Assembly: GCA_034670405.1 (NCBI GenBank)
Contig: JAXDDX010000217.1
Span: forward strand, 535,707 to 599,706
Direction: 5' to 3'
From: Hoplostethus atlanticus
Taxonomy: Eukaryota > Chordata > Actinopteri > Trachichthyiformes > Trachichthyidae
Length of the DNA stretch: 64,000 nucleotides
In this document: piece by piece, positions 36,801-47,836 of the stretch
How positions within the stretch are numbered: the first letter of the stretch is position 1
How the letters are laid out: each line of letters starts with the position of its first letter
Position numbers and translations under genes: made by a program
Notes under the pieces: model-generated
Seen by the model: only the letters and a program-made list of their open reading frames with translations
The model's database searches: none
Told to the model about the DNA's origin: nothing

Positions 36801-39800
36801 ACAGCACCGAGGGAAAGGCACGGGCCGCGTTCCCAATCACTCTCACTTTCCAGGAAGTTCCTACTTTGCTTCCATCCTTTCCACCGTCCTTCCTGACTTC
36901 TTGACTTTCTTCCTTTCTTTCCCTCCTATCCTCCTGCCTTCCTTCCATCCTTCCTTTACTCATTCCCTTCTTTGTTCCTTCTCCCCTTGCTTCTCTCCTC
37001 CCACGAACCCCTTCCTACCCTCTTCTTACTCCCTTCATTCCCTCCTCCGTCCTTGCCATCCGTCATCTCTTCATCAGTAGGTACATGAATATATCTTTCA
37101 CTGTTCCAGGAGGAGAACCAGACCCAGGTGGACGCTGTGTCCACGAAGAAGATCTCCAAGCTGGACGTGAAGATCCGTTCCCTCCTGGAGATCATCTGTG
37201 ACCTCAAGGCCATGGAGGAGTGTGTCCTGGAGATGAAGTTTGACATCCGCAAAGCTCCTCTGGGTCAGTCAGCATCAGCATCACCACAGTACATGTACAA
37301 AATGGCTTGTCATGGCTTAAACAGTCATTTCAATGCATTCCCTTTCCATTGTGATAATAACAGATGTTGTTGTCTCTACTCCCGTAATGAATTGATTTCA
37401 ACTGGTGGAGTTCAGGGCTTTTCCTGTTAGGTTTCCATCTGCCTCCCTTTGGCTTTCTTCCTCTAGAGGCCTTTTCAAACAAACAAACGTTCAATGCACT
37501 GGAGAAAATGTATTTTCCACTCGTCGTATGATCACGTGACTTGTTGAATATATAGACTCCGCTAGCAGCTGGGGTCATGTCACTAATTGCCTCTAATTCT
37601 GGCTTTTCTCCCTCGACGTGTAGGCAAGCTGACCTCAGAGCAGATCCGTGCAGGCTACATGGCGCTGAAGAGTATTGAGGAGTGTCTGAAGAAGAAGGGC
37701 AGCAGTCGTGAGCTGCTGGAGGCATGCAACCGGTTCTACACACGCATCCCACATGACTTCGGGTAAGGCGTGCACAGCTCACCGGTTAGAGGACGCACCA
37801 ACACTGAAGGGGTTCGGTGTTGTGTTCCCCCTGGGGCCGCCCATGTTAAAGAAACGAAAAGAAGCCATGAAATGACATCTGATATGTGATAGAGTCTAAA
37901 ATGATGACTGGCTTTCAGAGTATTTCATATTAGCCTCTGTCTTCTTCAGTACTGTCACCATATGATCTAATTTTCCAGGTTGAAAACTCCCCCAATCATC
38001 CGCACAGAAGAAGAGCTGAAGGCAAAAATTGCACTATTGGAGGTAGAGGAGATGCATGTCTTTCAACTTGGTCTAGGATAGTTTAGTTTGATTTATTATT
38101 TGCTTATGTTTTTTTACTCACCCACGTCTGTTTAGTTATTTTTAATCTTATTGTACTGCCTATTCCTCTAACTCGTTCATCTGTAAAGCAATACTCCAGC
38201 CAAGGTATGTTTTTGTTCCTCCAGGCGCTGAGTGACATCCAGATAGCGGTGAAGATGGCCCAGTCCAGTCAGGACAGTGAGGAGCATCCTCTGGACAGAC
38301 AGTACTGCTCCCTCCAGTGCAAGCTGCAGCCTCTGGACTCCAGCAGTCACGAGTACAAGGTCAGTGTCACGCTACTCGTAGCTGTTGAATGGTACCCAGA
38401 GCAGTCAGCCAGCACCGGGTTGGTCTGATGAACCACTGCTGACACGTTTCAGAGGAGGGAAGTCCGTCAGGTAGTACCAAAACAGTCAAATTGTACACAT
38501 TGAATGGAGTTGAAGTTAAAGTTGTGTAAATGATGTTCTTTCTTGGTAACCTCTCCTCCTCCCTGTGTAGGTGGTAGAGAAGTACCTCCAGTCCACTCAT
38601 GCCGCCACCCACAACGACTTCAACATGACTGTGCTTGACATTTTCTCCGTGGACAGGGAGGGAGAGAGGGACAACTTCCTCTCGCAGATGCACAACAGGT
38701 AACATATAAAATAAGTGTTGTTTTATGCTGTCTCAGACGTCACGTGTCCCTTTGGAACTTGAATCACTGAAATCAAAATGATTCAAAAGCCATATATGCC
38801 CATTTAAAGCCTGACTCTCGTTGTGATGACATGTAAAAGAAATGGTTGTGCTTACGATGAACTTGCCTTCACGTAGTCAATGTAAGTGTGTGTGTGTGTG
38901 TGTGTGTGTGTCCACCAGGACTCTGCTGTGGCATGGTTCCCGTCTGTCTAACTGGGTTGGCATCCTCAGCCAGGGGCTCCGAGTGGCCCCACCAGAAGCC
39001 CCCATCACTGGTTACATGGTACGATGGATGGATAGAAAGATGCATACATGCATTCTTCCATACTGATTCAGTTCTTTCTTTCTTACTCGATCACTCAGTC
39101 TTTCGATCCCGGGGGAGGGATTGGAGAGAGGGAGAGGAAAAAAAGAAGACATGGGTTGGGTGGGCAAGTGTTTTGCTCCAGAGTGAGATATCCAAAAGAG
39201 CCTGCTGTGCATGTGAAATTATTGCTGACATGAAAGTGAAATACATTTAGGAAAAACAAGTTATTACCTATATTGAAACATGTTCCTGCCAAATATGAAC
39301 ATTTTAAGATGGAATCATTTTGAAGGAAACTCTTATTTTACTGTGATAGAGAAGAATATTGGATCCACTGTTTCTCCTTTGTCCAGTTTGGTAAGGGGAT
39401 CTACTTTGCTGACATGTCGTCGAAGAGCGCCAACTACTGTTTTGCCAACCAGCACAACAACGTTGGACTTCTGCTACTGAGCGAGGTGGGCGATATTTAG
39501 TATTTAGGTAATATAGTGCTAGAACCATTCACTTTACCATTTGTTTTATTGTGCAGAACTGTGAGAAAGCACGTCAGAAACAGTCACTTGAATCAACATT
39601 TTTGCTATTTGATAAATGTACTTTTTGGCTCACCTGTCGAAGGCTGGTAAACAAAAAAAAAACATTACCTGCCAAGAACAATAATCTCTATGTTTTCAAT
39701 GCTATTTAGATAGAATCAGGTACAAACATTCAATAAAGAGAGGAGCTTCAATTTAAGATTTGCTCACACACAGTGGATCTTTTCTGTCTTGGTGTGTGCT

Positions 39801-41476
39801 ACTCCCATGTGTCGCCACACGGGGGCAGCGTTGAGTTCCTACTAACATTAGGCCAGTTAACCATTCTGACAGTAGAGGAACAGGAGGAAAGGTTTGCAGA
39901 AGTTTAGACGCTACCGCTTCGTGTAGAGCCAGAGTAACGGTCTGTTTGATAACCGAGTCATGTTTTTCTTTGATGTGATTGGCTCACGGTCAGAGAGCGT
40001 GTATGGTGGCTAGCAGGGACAAAGTTTGAGATCAAAGACGGCATATAACAAATTCAAATGTTGGCTCATGGCTCAGTTTCAATTTCGGTCCTTGCGTACT
40101 TCTAATTACCTCAGAAGGCTGACAGTTTTTCCAAGTCGGCAGGTCGTATTTCTGGTAACGCGGCATCACACCTGGGACCCACGTGTGATGCGGCGCCCTT
40201 TGAATCTCCACGCTGGTGTGTTTGGTTGCAGGTCGCCCTGGGAGACTGCAACGAGCTGATGGATGCCGACTACGAGGCCAGCAAGCTGCCTGATGGAAAG
40301 CACAGCACCAAGGGCCTGGGACAGACCGGACCCAACCCCAACAACTCTGTCAACTTGTCAGTGTCTCTATTTTACTGTGTTTTTATGCAGGTTACACAAT
40401 CAGATGTTGTTTGGTTTGTGTACATTGGTACACACAGAATGTAATGAATTATCTTCCTTATTCTAAAGATGAACTGAGGTGAAATTTGCAAAAAAAAAAA
40501 AGGGGTGTGGGTGGATGAATATGTATAAGCATAAAAATACAATAACATTAAAGATAGAGCATCTGTATGATGCTGGTAAAGATGATCTACTGGATACAAA
40601 GACTTCTTGCTGTTATGGATATTGTCAGATTTACACTTAAACACATTTTGGAGACACCTAACTTTACAATAGTTAAAATCTCATTTCCTACATGAAAGGA
40701 AAACCTATTTATTTATTATTTATTTTATTGTGATTGCACTGGAGAGCAAGTAAGGGATTGTTGTGTGAGAAGTGATAATGACAAAGTGATAGTGATTTGT
40801 TGCATATTAGTCTGTTGTCATTCTCTGCAACCTTTGGAGTTTGTTTTTATTTCTTTATTTTTTAGAGAAGGACATTTTTTAGAGTATGACCACTTAGCTC
40901 AAAGAATGTATGTAGACCTTTTTGTCTACGACCATTTCCACCATTCTGGAGAAATGTCGGAGCGTTTTATCCCTAGAAGGTGTCGTCGTTTGGAGCAGCA
41001 CCGCTTTGTTAGAAGTCACTAAGTGCTGAATGTAGTTTTCTGTGTAGTGATTCATCTCTAATGGCTTGACCTTGCTGTCTTTTCATCTGTTCTTCCCTTC
41101 CTCCCTCTATGCTGCTTCTCTGTAGCTTCCTCTGTACAGTCAGAAGAAATGTTGTATCACAAAAGAGTTTAGAGTAGCAACTCTGAGACCAACGTCTGAT
41201 CTACCTTTAGTCTTATTTGTTATTTGTTCTGGTTCTCTTCTGATTCGTACCACTCTGATCCTTCTGGTCTCTCTTTCGTTCGTCCCTCCCCCTTTCTCTC
41301 CCCCCCCCTCCTCAGGGATGGCGTGACGGTGCCAATGGGACCCGGGGGTGAAGACCGGGGTGGGGAAGGGCGGCGGTTACTCCCTCCTCTACAACGAGTT
41401 CATCGTCTACAACCCCGCCCAGACCCGCATGAGGTACCTGCTGCAGATTCAGTTCAACTACTCGTCCCTGTGGTGA
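33857..41476 (+). CDS. parp2: PARP2, poly(ADP-ribose) polymerase 2 with an N-terminal WWE domain
   Basis: Nuclear enzyme that transfers ADP-ribose from NAD+ to proteins at DNA breaks. Exons: 33857-33929, 34362-34571, 34985-35152, 35318-35388, 35894-35944, 36357-36453, 36555-36630, 36715-36817, 37110-37263, 37624-37762, 37979-38042, 38225-38359, 38571-38698, 38919-39018, 39387-39485, 40232-40356 and 41316-41476. Exon 2 encodes a WWE domain (about residues 25-92). A basic linker with [14 protein letters not shown] follows, then the WGR domain (RWGR, W221-R223), the helical regulatory domain ([11 protein letters not shown]) and the catalytic domain. In the catalytic domain LLWHGSR gives the His (about 495) and SKSANYC the Tyr (about 540). 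The catalytic Glu block, YNEFIVYN, is in the last exon. There a run of five G at 41344-41348, where the family frame needs four, shifts the frame before that Glu; the stop that fits is TGA at 41474-41476. With that base discounted the protein is about 650 aa against 583 in human. The donor after 36817 has no GT and is read as GC (AAG|GCACGG). Confidence 0.93.
34362..34571 (+). other. PARP2 exon 2, WWE domain
   Basis: One 210-nt exon, phase 1 at both ends, encodes about 70 residues. It shows the WWE signature: [16 protein letters not shown] at the start (two Trp plus PY), a middle with [13 protein letters not shown], then [13 protein letters not shown] and basic RKIRS. WWE domains bind poly(ADP-ribose) units or ADP-ribosylated partners in other families. 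Symmetric phase means the exon can be skipped without breaking the PARP2 frame. Confidence 0.88.
38886..38911. repeat. (GT)n before PARP2 exon 14
   Basis: A TG dinucleotide run ends 7 nt before the exon at 38919 (TGTGTGTCCACCAG|GACTC), where a polypyrimidine tract would be expected. Confidence 0.9.
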
Positions 41477-42432
41477 GACCATGCCATACGACATGTCAGT
41501 GTATTGACGGGGCGGACTTGGGGTGGGGTTGATATGTTGGTCATTCTTCATGTACAATTAGATACTGTCTCTTGGTTTTGTGGGTAATCGAGTGGTTAAA
41601 CCTGAGCATACTGCTGTTGTTGGACCAATAACGGGTGTCTATGTTTGAAATGATACACTGGGGTTTCAACACAGAGCAAAACCCTTTGACCCAAGGGAAA
41701 CTCAACATAAATGACCATGGGAATTTTCCAGAATTTCTGTTACTTGGGTTTTCCACAACCACAGCAGTAGGTTGTTGGCTAATCGCCCTTCTTTGCGAGT
41801 CAGAACGAGACTTCACTTCTTGTTGAAACCTCAGAGATTTTCTGAATGCTTGTTGGTTATCAGAATGAGACTACATGGTGGAAGGGTTGAGGTTGAGTGG
41901 TGTGTTGTTGGTAAGGGTGAAGGGTGAGCATGGAGCCGCCTGACGTGGAGAAAATAGTTTTGCACTACCTTTTTGTCCATGCAGCGCTCGCCGTGTTTCT
42001 ATCCATTACGCTGTATTGAAACCGGTGGTTATTGCAGCATTTTGCTTTTCAATTTTGATATGTGATGGAATGGCCTTATGGATCAATTTCATTATCAATG
42101 TTTTTACGACGTGTAATCCTATAAATGGGAACTGTTTCAAAGAATGTGTCTTATTAATGTAGCAATTTATTTTTCTTTTCTTAGATTTGTCAGGTAAAAT
42201 CCTTGTCTGTTAACATGCAATACTCCAAACAGGTTTTTGTTGAGGTAAAACCATTTTTTCTTGATGTAAAAAACATAAAAATACAGGACTCTGTAAAAGG
42301 TTTTATCTCATTCATTCGTTTTATGTCTGTCAAAACAGGATGTGGTTATATACAAAAAATAAAGTACATTTTCACTGCGTGTACACTTTGGAGTGTGTTT
42401 GTCTACATGTGCATGTGCGTGCGCATGTATGG

Positions 42433-42463
<31 letters not shown>

Positions 42464-42470
42464 CATGTTT
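41477..42470. other. Overlapping 3' UTRs of PARP2 and the lifeguard gene
   Basis: The interval between the two convergent stop codons holds AATAAA on plus at 42358-42363 and AATAAA on minus (TTTATT) at 42167-42172. If both are used, the two transcripts would overlap by about 200 nt. A TG/TA dinucleotide run is at about 42433-42463. Nothing else was recognised. Confidence 0.4.
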
Positions 42471-42603
42471 TCACCTCCTCCCCAGTAGGTAGAGGAAGAT
42501 GAGGATGACGTCCAGGTAGATGATGAGGGCAGCGTTGATGTATTCCTCTGGGTCCAGACGGTAACTCATCCTCCCCATCAACATTTGACAATCTATCATC
42601 AGG

Positions 42604-42643
<40 letters not shown>

Positions 42644-45600
42644 GAGGATGAGTGGGAGAAAATAAAATTGAAGGCAGGGTGAGAAATTGCCACCAGCCAA
42701 CTGCTAGTAAAATATGACTGGTGCTTCTCTAAACCTCTTCCTGCTTGTGATACTAGAAAGTCTCGTTTACTGTTGGTTACTTGTTATGTTGCCGAAAAGG
42801 GAAGTTACATTTATTTTACTGTTGCACTCATAAGTTGAGCCGGATGTCAATGTGAAGTAAAGTGTGCAGCATGGCTAACCTCACTCTGAGCTTCCTTTAT
42901 TTTTATGACCAGAGAGCAAATAGCTGAAGGAACGTTTAGTTCCTTTTGTATTTTAACAGTTTTACACTGTATAAATCTAGTTCCTGTGTTGGTGCAGCAG
43001 GAGATCACTACTGTCCTGTACCAGTGAGTAGAGCAGAGCGCCCAGACAGCCATAGACGATCTCCATGATGTAGGAGTAGTAGAAGGTGCAGAAGATCCCA
43101 AACATCATCAGGTCCACCGCCAGAACCAGGAAGATGCCAGAATACACAGTGAAATCAACGCGAGTCTGTGGGCAACACAGAAAGACGTTTGTGAATCCTC
43201 CATGAACACGTTAGTAACCACAGGAGTTCGGCGTTGAGTCATGTAATGGCTGCAACTGTAGAACCTGCAACACAATGCCCAACATTTAATAATAAACTAT
43301 CCAAAAAAAATAAAAACACAAACAACAAAAGATAACATCAATAGATACTAAACATGTCAGGCATAATAATGAAATAGAAAGTGTGTTGCTCATCCTCTCT
43401 CTCTCCTGTTGGATTGGATTTGCTGATAACGACTTGCTTGTTTTTGAAAAAGGACGTTGCAGAGGTCTGGCGTGTTGACGGTATACCTGCTGTATGTACG
43501 GTGGATACTGGACATGTACAGCAGAGAGAATATCTAGTGGAGATCTACTATTTTACTGGGCTTCAGTCAGTCTGGCCAGTCGTGCTACATAAGATATGGA
43601 TTCTCTATAGAGAATACAAGTGACTTCTGCTAGAAAATGGTTGATTGTTTAGACTTAAAACACATTATGGTAGTTTTCAAAGAGTGATGGGTAAACTCAT
43701 CCTGGGATGACAAAATGATAATGTCAATTGAGTTGAGTTGTTGATGGCTAGGTTGAGCCCAGGATGGCTAGGTACAGGTCGTGTGTCCAGTACAGCCTGT
43801 GTGTCTGACCTGTGCTGAGAAGGCGATGATGGCCAAGGTGATGGCCAGTGTTGCCCCCATAGTGATGACCACGGCGTTGGTGTTGTGGAAGGAGGCGACC
43901 GCTCCCACCACATACGACAGGCTGACGGTGACCAGGCACTGTGGGCAGAACGGTCACAGTCTTAAAACTCGCTTCCTTGCTGCTCTGTCGATTCATAGTC
44001 TGCTCAGTAGATCATATCTTCAATCTTGCATTGAAAAAAAAAAGCATGGCTGTGATATTTTGGACAGGACAGAGAAGTTGGTTTACTCTGAGTAATAACA
44101 GAACATGGCTCGATAACCGGCAGTGTTTTTGTTCCATGTTCTACCTGTTTACCACTACAGGAAGGGGACCGGCCTTAAAACCTCACTTTCCACTGACACG
44201 TCTAAAGAGGAAACTGGGGTTTCAGCTTCTCTTAACCAAATGTGATAAAGAGGATGAAGAATGAGGAAAGTAATTGTAGTAAGATGGGATAACACTGGCA
44301 AATAGATCAAGTGTCAGGGATGGAAAGTAATATATCAAAACTCTTTTCACTGCTTTACAGTACTATAGTCCAGCTACCTTTTTGAGTACTTTTACTTCCA
44401 CTTGAGTAATTATTCCTGCTTTTACTTGAGTAATTGTCCAGAAAAGTACTTTTCCCTGAGTAACATTTACTTGCATTTCCCCTTGACTAACATATTTCAA
44501 TACTGTTTCCACCTCCAGGAGTGTTTCTCTGTGCCCCCTCAGATATTTCATATCTGATATTTCAGATATGACATGAAGGTCATTGCTTTCCGTTTGTTGT
44601 ATTAAGCCGTGATGGTTGTAGTTGTGACACATATCACACTTCCTGTTGTTTTTAGCTTAACTTAAAAAGCAGTTATTGCCTAGCTGATGTTAACTGTGTC
44701 ACATAGTTTAGTTTATTTCTGCCAATATAAAAAATAAGAAGCACCAAAGCATCTAAAAGATCTCCTCCTTACTTCCAATGTCTTGAATGTAAATAAAAAA
44801 CATTTTCTCTACTGATTTACTCTGTGGACTGAGAATATATAACAATATATAATATATTAGGTCAATATTGGCCTTTTGTTAAAAATCATTGGTCACTGGA
44901 TCCAAAATTTGGCATGAAAATTGTCAAATTTGAAGATATTGAATATTGGCTTCAGTCCAACAAGTTGAACCCCTTGTGGACATGTTGGTGAGATCTTAGG
45001 GCGGGCTATGCTCCTGTGTTGGTAACCCACCAGTCCTACAATGTTCCAGGGGTGACGCCTATGGAAGGACTTGCAGCAGCCGAGGCTGATGGCCACCACC
45101 ATGAAGATGATGTACGAGCTGAGGTAGATCCACAGGTTGGTCTGCACAACCTCTTTGACCACTCTGGAGAAGGTGAACAGACACACCACACTGAAGGTGA
45201 ACACCAGCTGGACAGTCAGGATGCTGAACACCTACAGAGAGCGATGAGGGACAGCATTTATTAAAACAACGAGCTGCACTGTAAAAATCTTTAATGGCTA
45301 TAGGTGTTTGTCAATTTCAACTTACAATTGCTGCAGTAGTTATTAGCTTTATAACTTAAAATCATGAGTTTGTGACTGAAAATTCATAACAATTTAATAA
45401 GAAACTGACTTCCCAGCATGCATTGCATTTAAGTTAACTCCAGAAACCCTTCCTTCTTGTTTGGATAAAGCTACAGGTTGGATATTGTTCTGTATCTGTC
45501 TTCGCTGAATCATTTGTCTATTTCTGATCAAAAATGAAACCGTGATGAAAATTAGTATTTCAATCCCAATCCCTGCACCAATACTGTGTATACAGAGAGA

Positions 45601-45955
45601 GTCCCCATGACAGGAAGCAGGTACCCCAAATTCTCTTTGACCAGAAAATGTCTGAAAGCAACTTTAACTTTAACAAATTAGCACTGACCTTTCTAACAAA
45701 CGCCCTTCGCACGACCTTCTCATCAAAAGATGAGGCTGCAAATGCTGCCGCGGTTTCTGGAACAACATCGCTGAGACACTGGTGTCCCGTGGCAGACTGG
45801 GAGGTCACGATTTTGGGTACAGGGTACATGGCCGGGGCTGCAGAGTAGGGTGGCGGCTGTTGCCCTTCGTAGCTGTACGGCGGTGGCGAGGACCCGTCAG
45901 AGCCTCGGACGTCCTCCCTCTCCTCGGACGCGATGAGGTTCTCTCTATCTGACAT
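42471..45955 (-). CDS. Lifeguard/TMBIM (Bax-inhibitor-1 superfamily) membrane protein
   Basis: Multi-pass protein of the lifeguard family (GRINA, FAIM2, TMBIM1), which act in endomembranes on calcium leak and cell-death control. Exons: 45955-45689, 45231-45031, 43938-43810, 43165-43022 and 42605-42471. They sum to 876 nt, giving 291 aa. The cytosolic N terminus is short and carries two PPxY motifs (PPPY at residues 24-27 and 34-37), typical ligands for Nedd4-type WW domains. VRRAFVRKVFSILTVQL is the conserved entry to TM1, and HRRHPWNIVGL precedes TM3. SLSYVVGAVAS, TRVDFTVYSG, GALLYSLFLMIDCQML and LDPEEYINAALIIYLDVI follow in the usual order. The acidic D in MIDCQ and the PEEY block match the family. 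The short N terminus and the YLLGRR end fit GRINA or FAIM2 equally well, so no symbol is given. It is convergent with PARP2. Confidence 0.88.
44325..44470. repeat. Fish interspersed repeat (GAGTACTTTTACTT type)
   Basis: Contains TTTTTGAGTACTTTTACTTC, then TTTTACTTGAGTAAT. This pattern is common in fish genomes. A reverse-type relative rich in AAGTAAAAGT lies at about 46640-46920. Both are in or beside the lifeguard gene. Confidence 0.5.
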
Positions 45956-47836
45956 TCTGGAGGAGAGACTGGGCCGAGGGGGGAAAGAGGGTGTGATTAG
46001 ATCAGCCCTGCGTGTTGAGAGGAGAAAACCAATGGGTCAATGATGGAAACAGATGATGATGGCGTACTGTAGATATAGTAGAAGTGGGTAGAAGTGTGAG
46101 CGGGCCATTTCAAGCCAGAGAAATCAGTCGTCCCTTCATGTGTTGAGGTTGATGGGGAGAGAGTAGCTGTAGTGTATGTATAGGGCTGATCAGTGTTAGG
46201 GACAACATATGGTACTGTCAAGCCTTCTGGAGGTGTCATGGCCGCCCCCCCCTTTCCTCTAACACCCTAGCCAGGTTTCTACGTAGGCGCTCACCCTCAA
46301 CAGCAGAAAGCCTGCTTACATCCCGTATATCAGCTTAGTAAAAGATAATGGTTTCAACTGCAAACAAACATGCTGCTGGCACGGCGCTAGCAGCATGCGG
46401 AAGTCAGAGTGACACCGACGAGCCAGTGTTGCTGGGGAGGCTGATGACCGTCATTTACAAGAAGTGCACTGCATGGTTTACCGTAGTATCCAACAGATGT
46501 GTGACACACAAAAAATACCTCACATTAGTTTTTTCTCCAGATTGGATTTGAAATATTTGTTAAAACAAGAGTAAAATATACTTGTTGGTTGAACTCTGAT
46601 ATACTAAAATGTACTTTCCAACATGGTGGAAGGAGGATACAAGCCCTCCACTTAAGTAAAAGTAAAAATACATTGATAGAAGAAAAAACTCTTCATACAA
46701 AATACTATCTAAATATAAATATTGAAGCATGTGTTATTTAATATACATTAGCATCAAAAGTGAAAGTACATGTTCAATATAATGGATGTTGAGTAGGAAG
46801 ATAAACATGCAGCAGGAGCATATTTGGTTTGAAATGGAGTACAGTACAAGTTTAGCTTACCTTAAATGGAAATATGTATAAGTACTTATTGCTTGGATAA
46901 GTAAAGTACAAGTACAGTGATCTGCTTACCTTTGTTTCTGGGCTGAGAATGACGGTAAGACACGACCCAGTGCTCGGACAGGGAAAAGAGTGCATTTATT
47001 CTGCCTGACTGTGGTGTAGGGTGTCACTTCCTGACACTGTTAAAACTGGAGGGGGAAAAAAAATCCCTGCCTTGGAGAACTCACAGTGAGAGGGTTGGAA
47101 ACTCAACGGTTGCTTCACACTGTTTTAGGTCAGAGGATCTCAGAGTGGGGTCTTGGGACTTCCTGGCGTCCTTGAGGAGCTTCCAGCAAAATGAGGAGTG
47201 GTTCAATTTCACTGTTATTTCACAGGACGAGAATGTATACAAACCACTATTCTGGTCACAGATTTCACTTTCCCCACTGGCTGTCACCCTGCTATGGTGT
47301 GTACGTGACAATTACAACTATGACTGGAGCAGCTTTCTACAGTTTAGCTGCAGACAGCCAGGTGAGAGCAGACTGGAATTCCCCACGGTAGCTGACCTGA
47401 GCAGCAGTCACAAGGTTTGGCAGTGTGGGTTTGGCATGACTCCATTTTTTTTTCCATTTCATCAAGCAGTGATACATGCACAATAAGATGGAAACTTGCA
47501 TTAAACTTGCATTAAAGAATAAAACTCCAGAGGAAGCCATCACTTTAAACCACTAATTTCTAAAATAGAGAACCCAATCTGTAAAGGTGTTATTTTAACT
47601 ACTACCTTAAATAACCTACTATCCTTTTAAAAGTATTATTTAAGATTTTGTTATTAATCATTTAGTAAAAGTGGGTCTCATTTTGGAACAAAAATCAAAT
47701 ATTGCTTCACTATCTGAAACAGTATGTGCTGATTTGGGTGTCCTTGCACTGAACCTGGACAAACAACCACAAACACACTGAACACTGAAAACACATAAAA
47801 CCGACATCCACAAGGACAACTCTCACACGTAATATA
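45956..47836. other. Spacer upstream of the lifeguard gene
   Basis: Apart from the candidate leader exon and repeat fragments (46250-46310, 46640-46920), no gene is seen. Short open frames at 47081-47543 overlap on both strands and have no recognisable product. Confidence 0.5.
46930..47060 (-). other. Candidate 5' UTR exon of the lifeguard gene
   Basis: On the minus strand the sequence AGAAACAAAG|GTAAGCAGA at 46930/46929 is a strong 5' splice site. The lifeguard ATG at 45955 lies just downstream of possible 3' splice sites (GGCCCAG, CTCCAG). A noncoding leader exon starting somewhere above 47000 is therefore likely. The upper limit is a guess. Confidence 0.4.

Noticed and set aside
42203..42502. 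99-codon plus-strand open frame after PARP2
   Set aside because: Lies in the PARP2 3' UTR and TG repeat; no homology recognised.
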